Translations under genes and position numbers: made by a program
Notes under the pieces: generated by a model
Database searches by the model: none
Seen by the model: the letters and a program-made list of their open reading frames with translations, nothing else
What the model was told of the DNA's origin: nothing
Assembly: GCF_009380155.1 (NCBI RefSeq)
Contig: NZ_WHUV01000001.1
Location: forward strand, 1,302,001-1,366,000
Reading direction: 5' to 3'
Origin: Pseudomonas piscis
GTDB lineage: Bacteria; Pseudomonadota; Gammaproteobacteria; Pseudomonadales; Pseudomonadaceae
DNA: 64,000 nt
Part shown: positions 34,169-41,453 of the stretch, piece after piece
Layout: each line of letters begins with the position of its first letter
How positions within the stretch are numbered: the stretch's first letter is position 1

Positions 34169-35350
34169 ATGAGCGACAAAGACCAGAACGACCAGGAAAT
34201 CCGTCCAGCCGGCGAGAAGCTGCAGAAAGTCCTCGCCCGCATCGGCGTCGGCTCGCGCCGCGACGTCGAGACCTGGATCAGCCAGGGCCGGATCAAGGTC
34301 AACGGCGTGGAGGCCACCCTGGGCCTGCGCGTCGACCTGCACGATGCCATTTCCATCGATGGCAAGGTGGTCAAGCGCGAAGAGGCCGCCGAGTCGGTGC
34401 GCCGCGTGATCATGTACAACAAGCCCGACGGCGAGATCTGCACCCGCGACGACCCGGAAGGCCGCCCGACCGTATTCGACAAGTTGCCGCGCCCGCGCGA
34501 AGGCCGCTGGATCAATATCGGCCGCCTGGACATCAACACCACCGGCCTGCTGATGTTCACCACCGACGGCGAACTGGCCAACCGCCTGATGCACCCCTCT
34601 TTCGAGATGGACCGTGAATACGCGGTACGGGTGCGTGGCGAGGTGGATGACGAGATGATCGAGCGCCTCAAGGCGGGTGTCATGCTCGAAGACGGCCCGG
34701 CCAAGTTCACCGATATCCAGCAAGCTCCCGGCGGCGAAGGCTTCAACCACTGGTACCACTGCGTGGTGATGGAAGGTCGCAACCGTGAAGTGCGCCGCCT
34801 GTGGGAATCCCAGGGCCTGGTGGTCAGCCGCCTGAAGCGCGTGCGTTTCGGCCCGGTGTTCCTCAACTCCGACCTGCCCATGGGCCGCTGGCGCGAAATG
34901 AGCCAGTACGAAGTCGATGTGCTCAGCGCCGAAGTCGGCCTGACGCCGGTAGCCATGCCGCAGCTCAATGCCAAGTCCAAGGACCGGCTGGAGCGCATGC
35001 AGCGCAAATCCTCGCGGCCGATGGCCAAGGGCGAGCGTGTGCGTACCCTGCGCCCGGCCAATGGTGCCCCGGTCGCCCCGCGTGCCCCGCGCGAACCGCA
35101 ACTGGAAGCCGAACGCCCTGGCCGCAAGCCGGCTGGCCGCCAGGATGGCGAGCGCGCTCCACGGGCCCCGCGCCCGGCAGCCGGCCGTGGAACTCCGGTG
35201 GCCGAACGTCCGGCGGATACCAAGCGTCCTGCGCCGAAGTCCAAGCGCCCAAGCCCAGGCCTGGACCAGGATGCGCCGTCGGGCAAGCGCCGTGGCGCTC
35301 CAGCCGGTGGCGGCCAGCGTCCGGGTTTCGGTCGACGCAAGCCGGAATAA
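34169..35350 (+). CDS. rluB: 23S rRNA pseudouridine2605 synthase RluB
   Basis: A 393-aa enzyme: S4-like RNA-binding domain (EKLQKVLARIGVGSRRDVETWISQGRIKVNG), then the RsuA-type catalytic domain with Asp in GRLDINTTGLLMFTTDG, and the family motif GRNREVRRLWESQGLVVSRLKRVRFG. The C-terminal 120 residues are a disordered Arg/Pro/Ala-rich basic tail, likely for rRNA binding. Modifies U2605 of 23S rRNA. A perfect terminator follows. Confidence 0.94.
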   Translation: MSDKDQNDQEIRPAGEKLQKVLARIGVGSRRDVETWISQGRIKVNGVEATLGLRVDLHDAISIDGKVVKREEAAESVRRVIMYNKPDGEICTRDDPEGRPTVFDKLPRPREGRWINIGRLDINTTGLLMFTTDGELANRLMHPSFEMDREYAVRVRGEVDDEMIERLKAGVMLEDGPAKFTDIQQAPGGEGFNHWYHCVVMEGRNREVRRLWESQGLVVSRLKRVRFGPVFLNSDLPMGRWREMSQYEVDVLSAEVGLTPVAMPQLNAKSKDRLERMQRKSSRPMAKGERVRTLRPANGAPVAPRAPREPQLEAERPGRKPAGRQDGERAPRAPRPAAGRGTPVAERPADTKRPAPKSKRPSPGLDQDAPSGKRRGAPAGGGQRPGFGRRKPE

Positions 35351-35370
35351 GCCCATCCCGGAATGAAACA

Positions 35371-35399
35371 ACGCCAACCTTAGGGTTGGCGTTTTTTTT
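35371..35399 (+). terminator. Rho-independent terminator after rluB
   Basis: ACGCCAACC pairs with GGTTGGCGT around a short loop, followed by eight T. Ends the rluB transcript. Confidence 0.93.
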
Positions 35400-35427
35400 G
35401 CCTGCAATCCTGGCCGGTTTTGCCGAG

Positions 35428-36393
35428 CTAGAAGGCGAACTGACCGTTGAATACCGGCTTGCGGTCCGCTGCCAGTACCCCGGAGCTGAAGATCAGGTCC
35501 AGGTGGTGGCTACCCTTGGCGCCACCGCCCAGGCCCAGGTGCAGCCCGCAATGGCGTTCTTCGAAACCGGAGTTGCGCCCATACAGCGACTTGATGCCTT
35601 CGTTGGTGCCGATACCCAGTTCCTCGATGCGCCGGTTCGATGGGTTGGCATCCAGGTACTTGTTGAAGTCGTTGACCAGGCCGGGCACCTGGCTCGCCAC
35701 TTGGCGGATGCTCGAGTTCTCGATCCACAGCTCCAGCGGCACCTGCAGGACCCCGTATTTACGGGCGAAGGGGATGGTGCTGAGGAAGGTGCCGAGGAAC
35801 TTCACATGGCCATTGATCTCGTCGCTGTGGGTGGCGATCTCGCCCGGCGCCAGGTCGTAGTTGCCCACGCCATTGATATCCGTCCACTTCTTCACCGTGT
35901 GAAGTGGCGCCTCGAAGTACGACCCCAGGGGGTCGCTGAAGCTCAGGATGCTGGCCTGGGACAGGCGGCGGATCAGGGTTGCGTTGAGGTCGGCGATTCG
36001 CTGGGGTTCGACGCTGAAGGTGTCGTAGAAGTACTCGCCGTAGTCCTTGAACAGCAAGGATTTCTTCCAGTGCTCGGCCATCAGTCCATGGAGCGGACGG
36101 AGGAACTCCGGACCGTCGGGGCGCGGCTGGGGCAGGGTCGAGGAGTCGTAGAAAAAAATGTACAGGTCACATTCGGTGATGGCCCGGACGAGGTTCTCGG
36201 CCGGCTCCAGGTCCAGGCGCAGGGCACTGATGGTCAGCGGCGTGGCCTGGCGGGCTTGTTCGATGATGGCCAGGGTCATGGCCTGGTACTCGGCGGTATG
36301 GCCGATCAGTACCTTGGCGGTTGCCAGGCCGTTGAGGGCCGGGTGCCGTTCCAGGTAGTACAGGAAATGACGGATGGCGCGAGTCTGGTCCAT
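35428..36393 (-). CDS. M29/NicX-like (aminopeptidase T superfamily) metalloenzyme
   Basis: A 321-aa protein whose C-terminal half matches the COG2309/M29 pattern: NYDLAPGEIATHSDEINGHV (family NxPxGEVxTAPxExxxNG), RIEELGIGTNEGI (family NIAELGIGTNPG), LHLGLGGGAKG and HHLDLIF (family HxDLI). Predicted metal ligands: Glu185, Glu258, His285, His297, Asp299. Relatives are metallo-aminopeptidases or, as in NicX, Fe(II) ring-cleaving dioxygenases. The N-terminal half (about 1-150) is shorter than usual and not recognised. It follows a 45-codon peptide gene after a hairpin; GGGAGG lies 4 bases before its ATG. Role unknown; the context suggests the peptide is a substrate or partner. Confidence 0.7.
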   Translation of the reverse strand: MDQTRAIRHFLYYLERHPALNGLATAKVLIGHTAEYQAMTLAIIEQARQATPLTISALRLDLEPAENLVRAITECDLYIFFYDSSTLPQPRPDGPEFLRPLHGLMAEHWKKSLLFKDYGEYFYDTFSVEPQRIADLNATLIRRLSQASILSFSDPLGSYFEAPLHTVKKWTDINGVGNYDLAPGEIATHSDEINGHVKFLGTFLSTIPFARKYGVLQVPLELWIENSSIRQVASQVPGLVNDFNKYLDANPSNRRIEELGIGTNEGIKSLYGRNSGFEERHCGLHLGLGGGAKGSHHLDLIFSSGVLAADRKPVFNGQFAF

Positions 36394-36412
36394 AAAACCT
36401 CCCTGTAGGACA

Positions 36413-36444
36413 AAGATGACCGGAACAGGCAGGGCCTGCTCCGG
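36413..36444 (-). promoter_or_regulatory. Intra-operon hairpin between peptide and M29-like gene
   Basis: On the minus strand GACCGGA pairs with TCCGGTC, and inner CAGG with CCTG, around a 5-nt loop. No T-tract follows. Such hairpins between a short peptide gene and the enzyme gene can protect or partly terminate the upstream mRNA, giving excess peptide transcript. Confidence 0.55.
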
Positions 36445-36456
36445 TCCGCGGACGTC

Positions 36457-36594
36457 TTACATCGGCCACATGGCGGTGCCGAACGGCACCACGGCATCGG
36501 CTTGCATCATTTCCACGGCCGCATCGTGGGTTGCAGCTTCGAACCAGTCGTCCAGTTGCAGTTCGGTTTCCAGCTCTTGTTCCAGTGCTTGCAT
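36457..36594 (-). CDS. 45-aa peptide, possible precursor peptide
   Basis: A short frame with a very good AGGAG site 7 bases before the ATG. The product begins MQALEQELETELQLDDWFEA, an acidic amphipathic helix typical of leader peptides, and ends in a hydrophobic stretch without charge (AVVPFGTAMWPM) that could be a core. Net charge is strongly negative; no signal peptide, Cys or Lys. It lies 63 bp ahead of the M29-like enzyme gene on the same strand with a hairpin between. I do not recognise a family. Best guess, and only that: substrate for the enzyme; alternatives are a small regulatory subunit. Confidence 0.65.
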   Translation of the reverse strand: MQALEQELETELQLDDWFEAATHDAAVEMMQADAVVPFGTAMWPM

Positions 36595-36922
36595 GGTGCT
36601 TCTCCTGAATGACATTGCGCTTGGCAGTCCATTGGTGGAACGGATCGACAGCAGTGAACGGGATGGTTGCCGAAGCCGCCCATTCGTTCCTCGAGCTTGC
36701 CGGGTGACTGAGCCGGCAAGTGGCTGGAAACCTAGACCAGGGTGTTTTGAAGTGCAAAAAAATAATTAGATTATTTTCTGATGAACTTTATTTTCTATTT
36801 CTCCTGGAAAAATTCACCCCGGAAAACAGAATCCTAGGCAACTTCTCTCGGCTCGGGCGCACTAGCGTCAATTTGCAGTCGGTCCAGGCCTGGTAGCGGA
36901 ATGGCAAATCTACGTTACGGCT

Positions 36923-36940
36923 TGTAAAGGATTGTTTACG
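36923..36940. promoter_or_regulatory. PhhR/TyrR-type box upstream of the aroP leader
   Basis: TGTAAAGGATTGTTTACG matches the TyrR/PhhR consensus TGTAAA-N6-TTTACA in 11 of 12 positions. It is about 700 bp before aroP and 174 bp before the first short frame of the leader. PhhR is encoded in this window, and AroP is a logical target. Confidence 0.72.
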
Positions 36941-37058
36941 AAATGCGGCGCTTTGCCCCGTGGATAGGAGATCGCTCTGCGCCTGTAAGGAAAATCTTCC
37001 GCAGGGCCGCCCGTCATGGTCCGCCAAGGGCTCTGGCCCGCTTGTTCCAGGCCCCTCG

Positions 37059-37093
37059 GGCAGGTGAGATGTACACCTGCCTGCGTACAGGTG
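37059..37093 (+). promoter_or_regulatory. Mutually exclusive hairpins ahead of a short frame
   Basis: GGCAGGTG (37059-37066) can pair with CACCTGCC (37074-37081), and the same CACCTG can instead pair with CAGGTG (37088-37093). The second alternative ends about 11 nt before the AAGGAGG site of the 49-codon frame. Three alternating copies of one complementary hexamer are a simple switch design. Confidence 0.45.
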
Positions 37094-37113
37094 CATAACA
37101 AGAAGGAGGCGCA

Positions 37114-37263
37114 ATGAACGCCGTAACCGACTTCCATCGATCCCCTTCGAAGAGCGTCGACCGTCGCTTTTCCATCGACGACCCCACTCGGTCCGTCTCA
37201 TTTTTCGCCGCCGATGCCGAGCATCGAGCAGGCCACGCAAGATCCCGGTTACCGGCACGCTGA
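37114..37263 (+). CDS. 49-codon frame in the aroP leader, unknown
   Basis: It starts MNAVTDFHRSPSKSVDRRFS and ends in RSRLPAR. A perfect AAGGAGG site with 5-base spacing makes translation likely. The product is basic, rich in Arg, Ser and Ala, with no domain or membrane helix that I can see. It ends inside a small CGCTG/CAGCG hairpin. It could be a leader peptide that times transcription or translation of the downstream leader, or a small protein in its own right. Confidence 0.45.
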   Translation: MNAVTDFHRSPSKSVDRRFSIDDPTRSVSFFAADAEHRAGHARSRLPAR

Positions 37264-37497
37264 TACAGCGATGTCTGGCGGCAGGGGGTCAGGGGTGTAC
37301 AATGCCCGGCGTTTTAACTGTGACCCCACTGCGTACCCGCGCATTTTGCGTCTGGACAGCGGTTTCCAGCCTGCCTGCATAGCCCTGGAAACACCTGCAC
37401 AGAACCAATAACTCAAGGTTATCCACCTTGTTCATTCCGTCGCGTCACGAGCGTGATGGGTTCGATTTCGTCACAGATAAAAACAAACAGGTGACGC

Positions 37498-37560
37498 ATG
37501 ACCGTTAAAAAAACGCTGAACTTCTGGTGCCTGCGCTGGGGTTTGATCCGCGCCGCTTAA
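37498..37560 (+). CDS. Aromatic-rich 20-codon leader peptide before aroP
   Basis: A very short frame reading MTVKKTLNFWCLRWG then LIRAA, with an AGGTGA site upstream and the aroP start 58 bp after its stop. Phe9, Trp10 and Trp14 fall within six codons, the codons one expects for sensing aromatic amino acid or charged tRNA. No classical terminator follows the peptide, so control by ribosome stalling, Rho or start-site access is more likely than a trp-type attenuator. No known family. Confidence 0.6.
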   Translation: MTVKKTLNFWCLRWGLIRAA

Positions 37561-37618
37561 GCCTTCACCGGGCGGCAACGTCTGCAAATATCATCAAACC
37601 TTGCGTGAGAAAGTTTTC

Positions 37619-39040
37619 ATGAGTGGACAAAACTCGCAGTCAGGCGAGCTGAAACGCGGCCTGAAAAATCGCCATATCCAGTTGATCGCCCTGGGTGGCG
37701 CAATCGGTACTGGCTTGTTCCTGGGGTCGGCCGGGGTGCTCAAGTCCGCCGGGCCGGCGATGATCCTCGGCTACGCCATTTGCGGCTTCATCGCCTTCAT
37801 GATCATGCGCCAACTGGGCGAGATGATCGTCGAGGAGCCGGTAGCCGGTTCCTTCAGCCACTTCGCCCACAAGTACTGGGGCGGCTTCGCTGGTTTCCTC
37901 TCCGGCTGGAACTGCTGGATCCTCTATATCCTGGTGGGCATGTCGGAGCTGACCGCGGTCGGCAAGTACATCCACTACTGGTGGCCGGACGTCCCGACCT
38001 GGGCCTCGGCAGCCGCGTTCTTCGTCCTGATCAACGCCATCAACCTGGCCAACGTCAAGGTCTTCGGCGAGGCCGAGTTCTGGTTCGCCATCATCAAGGT
38101 GGCGGCGATCGTCGGCATGATCGCCCTGGGCAGCTACCTGCTGGTCAGCGGCCATGGCGGCCCGCAGGCGTCGGTGAGCAACCTGTGGTCCCATGGCGGC
38201 TTCTTCCCCAATGGTGTCAGCGGCCTGGTGATGGCCATGGCGATCATCATGTTTTCCTTCGGTGGCCTGGAGATGCTCGGTTTCACCGCGGCCGAGGCCG
38301 ACAAGCCGAAGACCGTGATCCCCAAGGCGATCAACCAGGTGATCTACCGCATCCTGATCTTTTACATCGGTGCCCTGGTGGTGCTGCTGTCGCTGACTCC
38401 CTGGGATTCCCTGCTGACTACCCTCAACGCTTCCGGCGATGCCTATAGCGGCAGCCCGTTCGTCCAGGTGTTCTCGATGCTGGGCAGCAACACCGCGGCG
38501 CACATCCTCAACTTCGTGGTCCTGACCGCGGCGCTGTCGGTGTACAACAGCGGCACCTATTGCAACAGCCGCATGCTGCTGGGCATGGCCGAGCAGGGCG
38601 ATGCCCCGCGGAGCCTGGCCAAGATCGACAAGCGCGGCGTGCCGGTGCGTTCGATCCTCGCCTCGGCGGTGGTGACATTCGTCGCGGTGGTGCTCAACTA
38701 CCTGATCCCGCAGCATGCCCTGGAGCTGCTGATGTCCCTGGTGGTGGCGACCCTGGTGATCAACTGGGCGATGATCAGCTACTCGCACTTCAAGTTCCGC
38801 CAGCACATGGACCGCACAGGCCAGACCTCGCTGTTCAAGGCCCTGTGGTATCCCTATGGCAACTACATCTGCCTGGCGTTCGTGGTGTTCATCCTGGGCA
38901 TCATGCTGATGATCCCCGGCATCCAGGTTTCGGTGTACGCGATTCCGGTGTGGCTGGTCTTCATGTGGGTTTGCTATAGCATCAAGAACAAGCGTGCTGC
39001 CCAGCAGCCGCTGCAGGCCGCCGGTTCCGCGCTGAAATAA
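37619..39040 (+). CDS. aroP: Aromatic amino acid permease AroP-type
   Basis: A 473-aa APC-superfamily permease with twelve helices. The N-terminus (LKRGLKNRHIQLIALGGAIGTGLFLGSAGVLKSAGPAMILGYAICGFIAFMIMRQLGEM) and FGGLEMLGFTAAEADKPKTVIPKAINQVIYRILIFYIG are near-identical to AroP-type carriers for Phe, Tyr and Trp. The start at 37619 is preferred; a TTG or ATG 18 bp earlier is weak. Preceded by a long leader with a PhhR-type box and short frames, suggesting layered control. Confidence 0.88.
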   Translation: MSGQNSQSGELKRGLKNRHIQLIALGGAIGTGLFLGSAGVLKSAGPAMILGYAICGFIAFMIMRQLGEMIVEEPVAGSFSHFAHKYWGGFAGFLSGWNCWILYILVGMSELTAVGKYIHYWWPDVPTWASAAAFFVLINAINLANVKVFGEAEFWFAIIKVAAIVGMIALGSYLLVSGHGGPQASVSNLWSHGGFFPNGVSGLVMAMAIIMFSFGGLEMLGFTAAEADKPKTVIPKAINQVIYRILIFYIGALVVLLSLTPWDSLLTTLNASGDAYSGSPFVQVFSMLGSNTAAHILNFVVLTAALSVYNSGTYCNSRMLLGMAEQGDAPRSLAKIDKRGVPVRSILASAVVTFVAVVLNYLIPQHALELLMSLVVATLVINWAMISYSHFKFRQHMDRTGQTSLFKALWYPYGNYICLAFVVFILGIMLMIPGIQVSVYAIPVWLVFMWVCYSIKNKRAAQQPLQAAGSALK

Positions 39041-39154
39041 GCGCCCTCGCTGCCTCGACAGACCCGGCATCGGCCGGGTTTGTCATTTCTGGCTCCGGCG
39101 CAATGGCGGGGGAATGGGCGTATCCTGTGGGCCGCTAAAAAGGATTCCTGTTCC

Positions 39155-39568
39155 ATGCTGGTGATTTCCAACAACGTGCATCTGCCCGATGCCGAGATCG
39201 AGCTGACTGCCATTCGCGCCCAGGGCGCCGGTGGGCAGAACGTCAACAAGGTGTCCAGCGCCGTGCACTTGCGCTTCGACATTCCCGCCTCATCCCTGCC
39301 GCCCTTCTACAAGGAGCGCCTGCTGGCGCTGAGTGACAGCCGGATCACCAGCGACGGGGTGGTGATTCTCAAGGCCCAGCAATACCGCACCCAGGAGCAG
39401 AACCGCGCCGATGCGCTGTTGCGCCTGGTGGAGTTGATCCAGGGCGCCATCAAGGTGCAGAAGAAGCGCCGCCCGACCAAACCGACCCTGGGGTCGCAGA
39501 AGCGTCGCCTGGAAGGCAAGGCCAAGCGGGGCAACATCAAGGCCGGGCGCGGCAAGGTGGATTTCTAG
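39155..39568 (+). CDS. arfB: Alternative ribosome-rescue factor ArfB (YaeJ)
   Basis: A 137-aa peptidyl-tRNA hydrolase that frees ribosomes stalled on non-stop mRNA. The catalytic GGQ is in [25 protein letters not shown]. The basic C-terminal tail that enters the mRNA channel is complete ([35 protein letters not shown]). Length matches E. coli ArfB (140). The last 4 bp overlap the convergent MFS gene. Confidence 0.94.
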   Translation: MLVISNNVHLPDAEIELTAIRAQGAGGQNVNKVSSAVHLRFDIPASSLPPFYKERLLALSDSRITSDGVVILKAQQYRTQEQNRADALLRLVELIQGAIKVQKKRRPTKPTLGSQKRRLEGKAKRGNIKAGRGKVDF

Positions 39569-40764
39569 GTCGCGCTACGGTCCTGGCGCTGTCGTGGTGC
39601 CTGGCGATACAGGTACAGGCTCAGCAACAGCCCGCTGCAAGAGGCCAGGGCGGCGAACAGGAAGATCGAGGCAAAGCCTGTGCTGGCGGCGATCGCCCCG
39701 GCCAGCGGCCCGGTGATGCCCAGCGACAGGTCGACGAACAGCGAATAGGCACCGACCGCCGCGCCTCGGCTGGAGGCGGGCACCAGGTTCACCGCCTCGA
39801 CGCCCAGGGCCGGGAATACCAGGGAGAACCCGAAGCCGCTCAGCGCCGCGCCGGCCAGGGCCCAGTGGGCGTCGCTGGCCAGCCACAGCAGCAACAGTCC
39901 CAGGGTCTCCACCGACAGGCAGGCGATCGCCACGCGAAAGCCGCCGAGACGGTTGATCAGGTTGCCGAACAGCAGCCGCGCACCGATGAAGCTGGCGCCG
40001 AACAGGCTCAGGGCCAGCACTGCGTTGGACCAGTCCCGGGTGGCGTAGTAGAGGGTGATGAAGGTGGCGATGGTGCCAAAGCCGATGGAGCCCAGGGCCA
40101 GCCCGCAGCCATGGGGGAAGACCTTGCCCAGCACGTGGATGAACGGCAGGCGTTCGCCGGCGACGATGGGCGCGGCGACCTTGGGCCAGGCCAGCAGCAG
40201 GCCCAGCACGGCCAGCAGGATGATGCTCACGCCCATGCTCCACAGCCCCAGGCGGTCGACCAGCATCACGCCCAGGGGCGCGCCGATGGCCAGTGCGCCG
40301 TAGCTGGCGATGCCATTCCAGGAAATCACCTTGGCGGTATTCTGCGCGCCGACCCGGCCGATGCCCCAGCCGATGGAGCCCGAACCCACCAGGCTTTCCG
40401 CGCTGCCCAGTACCAGGCGCCCCAGCAGCAGGCTGGCCAGGCTCAGGACCGGCCATGCTTGCAGCCAGGCCGAAGCCAGCATGAACACGCCGCTCAGGCC
40501 GCAGCCCACGAGGCCGTACATCACCGCGCGCTTGCTGCCCTGGTTGTCGATGATGCGCCCGGCGTAAGGGCGGCTGAGGAGGGTGGCCAGGTATTGCACG
40601 CTGATCACCAGGCCGGCGATCACCGCGCCGAAGCCCAGGTCGCTATGGACGTAGCCGGGAAGCACCGCCAGGGGGATGCCGATATTCAGGTAGCCGATGA
40701 AGGTGAACAGGACAATGGAAACGACTTGCAGCGTGACCGCCAAGGGGCGCTGGGTATCTGGCAT
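39565..40764 (-). CDS. MFS transporter, YhhS/arabinose-efflux-like
   Basis: A 399-aa transporter with twelve helices. The loop [21 protein letters not shown] (MFS motif A-like: GxxxDxxGxxR) follows helix 2, and [14 protein letters not shown] plus [18 protein letters not shown] resemble the YhhS/YfcJ branch. Substrate not known; members of this branch export sugars, drugs or glyphosate-like compounds in tests. Convergent with arfB. Confidence 0.82.
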   Translation of the reverse strand: MPDTQRPLAVTLQVVSIVLFTFIGYLNIGIPLAVLPGYVHSDLGFGAVIAGLVISVQYLATLLSRPYAGRIIDNQGSKRAVMYGLVGCGLSGVFMLASAWLQAWPVLSLASLLLGRLVLGSAESLVGSGSIGWGIGRVGAQNTAKVISWNGIASYGALAIGAPLGVMLVDRLGLWSMGVSIILLAVLGLLLAWPKVAAPIVAGERLPFIHVLGKVFPHGCGLALGSIGFGTIATFITLYYATRDWSNAVLALSLFGASFIGARLLFGNLINRLGGFRVAIACLSVETLGLLLLWLASDAHWALAGAALSGFGFSLVFPALGVEAVNLVPASSRGAAVGAYSLFVDLSLGITGPLAGAIAASTGFASIFLFAALASCSGLLLSLYLYRQAPRQRQDRSAT

Positions 40765-40871
40765 GGGAAGGGGTCCGCTACTGCAGCTAGATAGATAGGC
40801 TGCTCATGATACCGGTGCAAGGGCGGGTGCAGGGGAAGAAATCGATGTGCCCCATGGGCTCGGGTACAAGC

Positions 40872-41054
40872 TCAGGTGTCCTGGCTGCCCAGCAGGCGAG
40901 TGGTGACCAGGGCGGCGAGGGCGTTTTCCCGGGTACCGAAACGAGCCAGCAGGGCGGCTTGTTTTTCCGGGGTGAGGCGGTTCCATACCTCGATCATCTG
41001 CTGCGTGGTGCCAATCAGTGCGTTGGCCTGGGTTTCGTCGAAGGTATCGGTCAT
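40872..41054 (-). CDS. Small conserved helical protein
   Basis: A 60-aa protein: MTDTFDETQANALIGTTQQMIEVWNRLTPEKQAALLARFG, then TRENALAALVTTRLLGSQ. All-helical, no membrane segment. I recall similar small proteins in other pseudomonads, unnamed. The start is uncertain: an upstream ATG at 41111 would add a Pro/Ser-rich 19 residues but would begin inside a perfect inverted repeat, so I prefer 41054. Confidence 0.6.
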   Translation of the reverse strand: MTDTFDETQANALIGTTQQMIEVWNRLTPEKQAALLARFGTRENALAALVTTRLLGSQDT

Positions 41055-41080
41055 CGAGGGCTCGGGAGAGGGTTCAGGCG

Positions 41081-41113
41081 GTGTGGAAAGCGCTTGAGTA
41101 GCGCTTTCCACAC
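41081..41113. repeat. Perfect 14-bp inverted repeat between two tiny genes
   Basis: GTGTGGAAAGCGCT and AGCGCTTTCCACAC flank a TGAGT loop with no mismatch. No T-tract. It could end the transcript of the 43-aa gene or be an operator. Confidence 0.6.
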
Positions 41114-41131
41114 TGTCTGGCTACAGCTTCT

Positions 41132-41263
41132 TCAGTCTTCGCTGTCGGCCTTGCGGCTGTCGGCGGCTTCTTTCGCAGCAGGCTGTTCGGCGCTGGTTTG
41201 CGGCGGGGTTGTCTGCTCAGTTTCGTGCAGGCTCGGGAAGGGGAGATTCGGGATCTCGTGCAT
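41132..41263 (-). CDS. 43-aa acidic, disordered small protein
   Basis: It starts MHEIPNLPFPSLHETEQT and continues as a Glu/Ala/Gln/Pro/Ser-rich disordered chain ending DSRKADSED. A GAGGAG site 7 bases before the ATG strongly supports translation. I recognise no family. A 14-bp perfect inverted repeat follows, then the 60-aa gene on the same strand. Confidence 0.5.
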   Translation of the reverse strand: MHEIPNLPFPSLHETEQTTPPQTSAEQPAAKEAADSRKADSED

Positions 41264-41408
41264 ATCGTTGCTCCTCGCAAAGTCTGTTTTTTAAATCGCT
41301 GGGTAGGTCCGCGCTTTTAAAAAGCCTGGGCAGGATACAGCACTGGAAATGACAAAAAGATTTTTATCGCACTTTTCAGGATGAAAGGGTGTTCATCGAG
41401 GGCCGATC

Positions 41409-41443
41409 GCCGACGAGGAGGCGCCAGGGCCATCCTCGTCGGC
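41409..41443 (-). terminator. Hairpin downstream of phhC
   Basis: GCCGACGAGGA pairs perfectly with TCCTCGTCGGC around a 13-nt loop, 10 bp after the phhC stop. No T-tract; probable end of the phhABC transcript. Confidence 0.6.
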
Positions 41444-41453
41444 AAGCCCTTGG

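Larger units (their letters stand above)
36595..37113. promoter_or_regulatory. Divergent control region: peptide operon and aroP leader
   Basis: 519 bp without a convincing gene. 36696-36720 holds a CTTGCCGG/CCGGCAAG hairpin in the peptide-operon leader. 36755-36800 is markedly AT-rich and probably holds promoters. 36923-36940 is a PhhR-type box, and 37059-37093 has overlapping hairpins (listed separately). Confidence 0.5.

Noticed and set aside
35101..35340. Arg/Pro-rich end of rluB as a separate gene or frameshift
   Set aside because: It is continuous in frame with rluB and typical of the basic tails of pseudomonad RluB proteins.
37420..37428. TTATCCACC resembling a DnaA box
   Set aside because: A single copy with one mismatch in a leader region; no cluster, no dnaA/dnaN, no AT-rich unwinding element.
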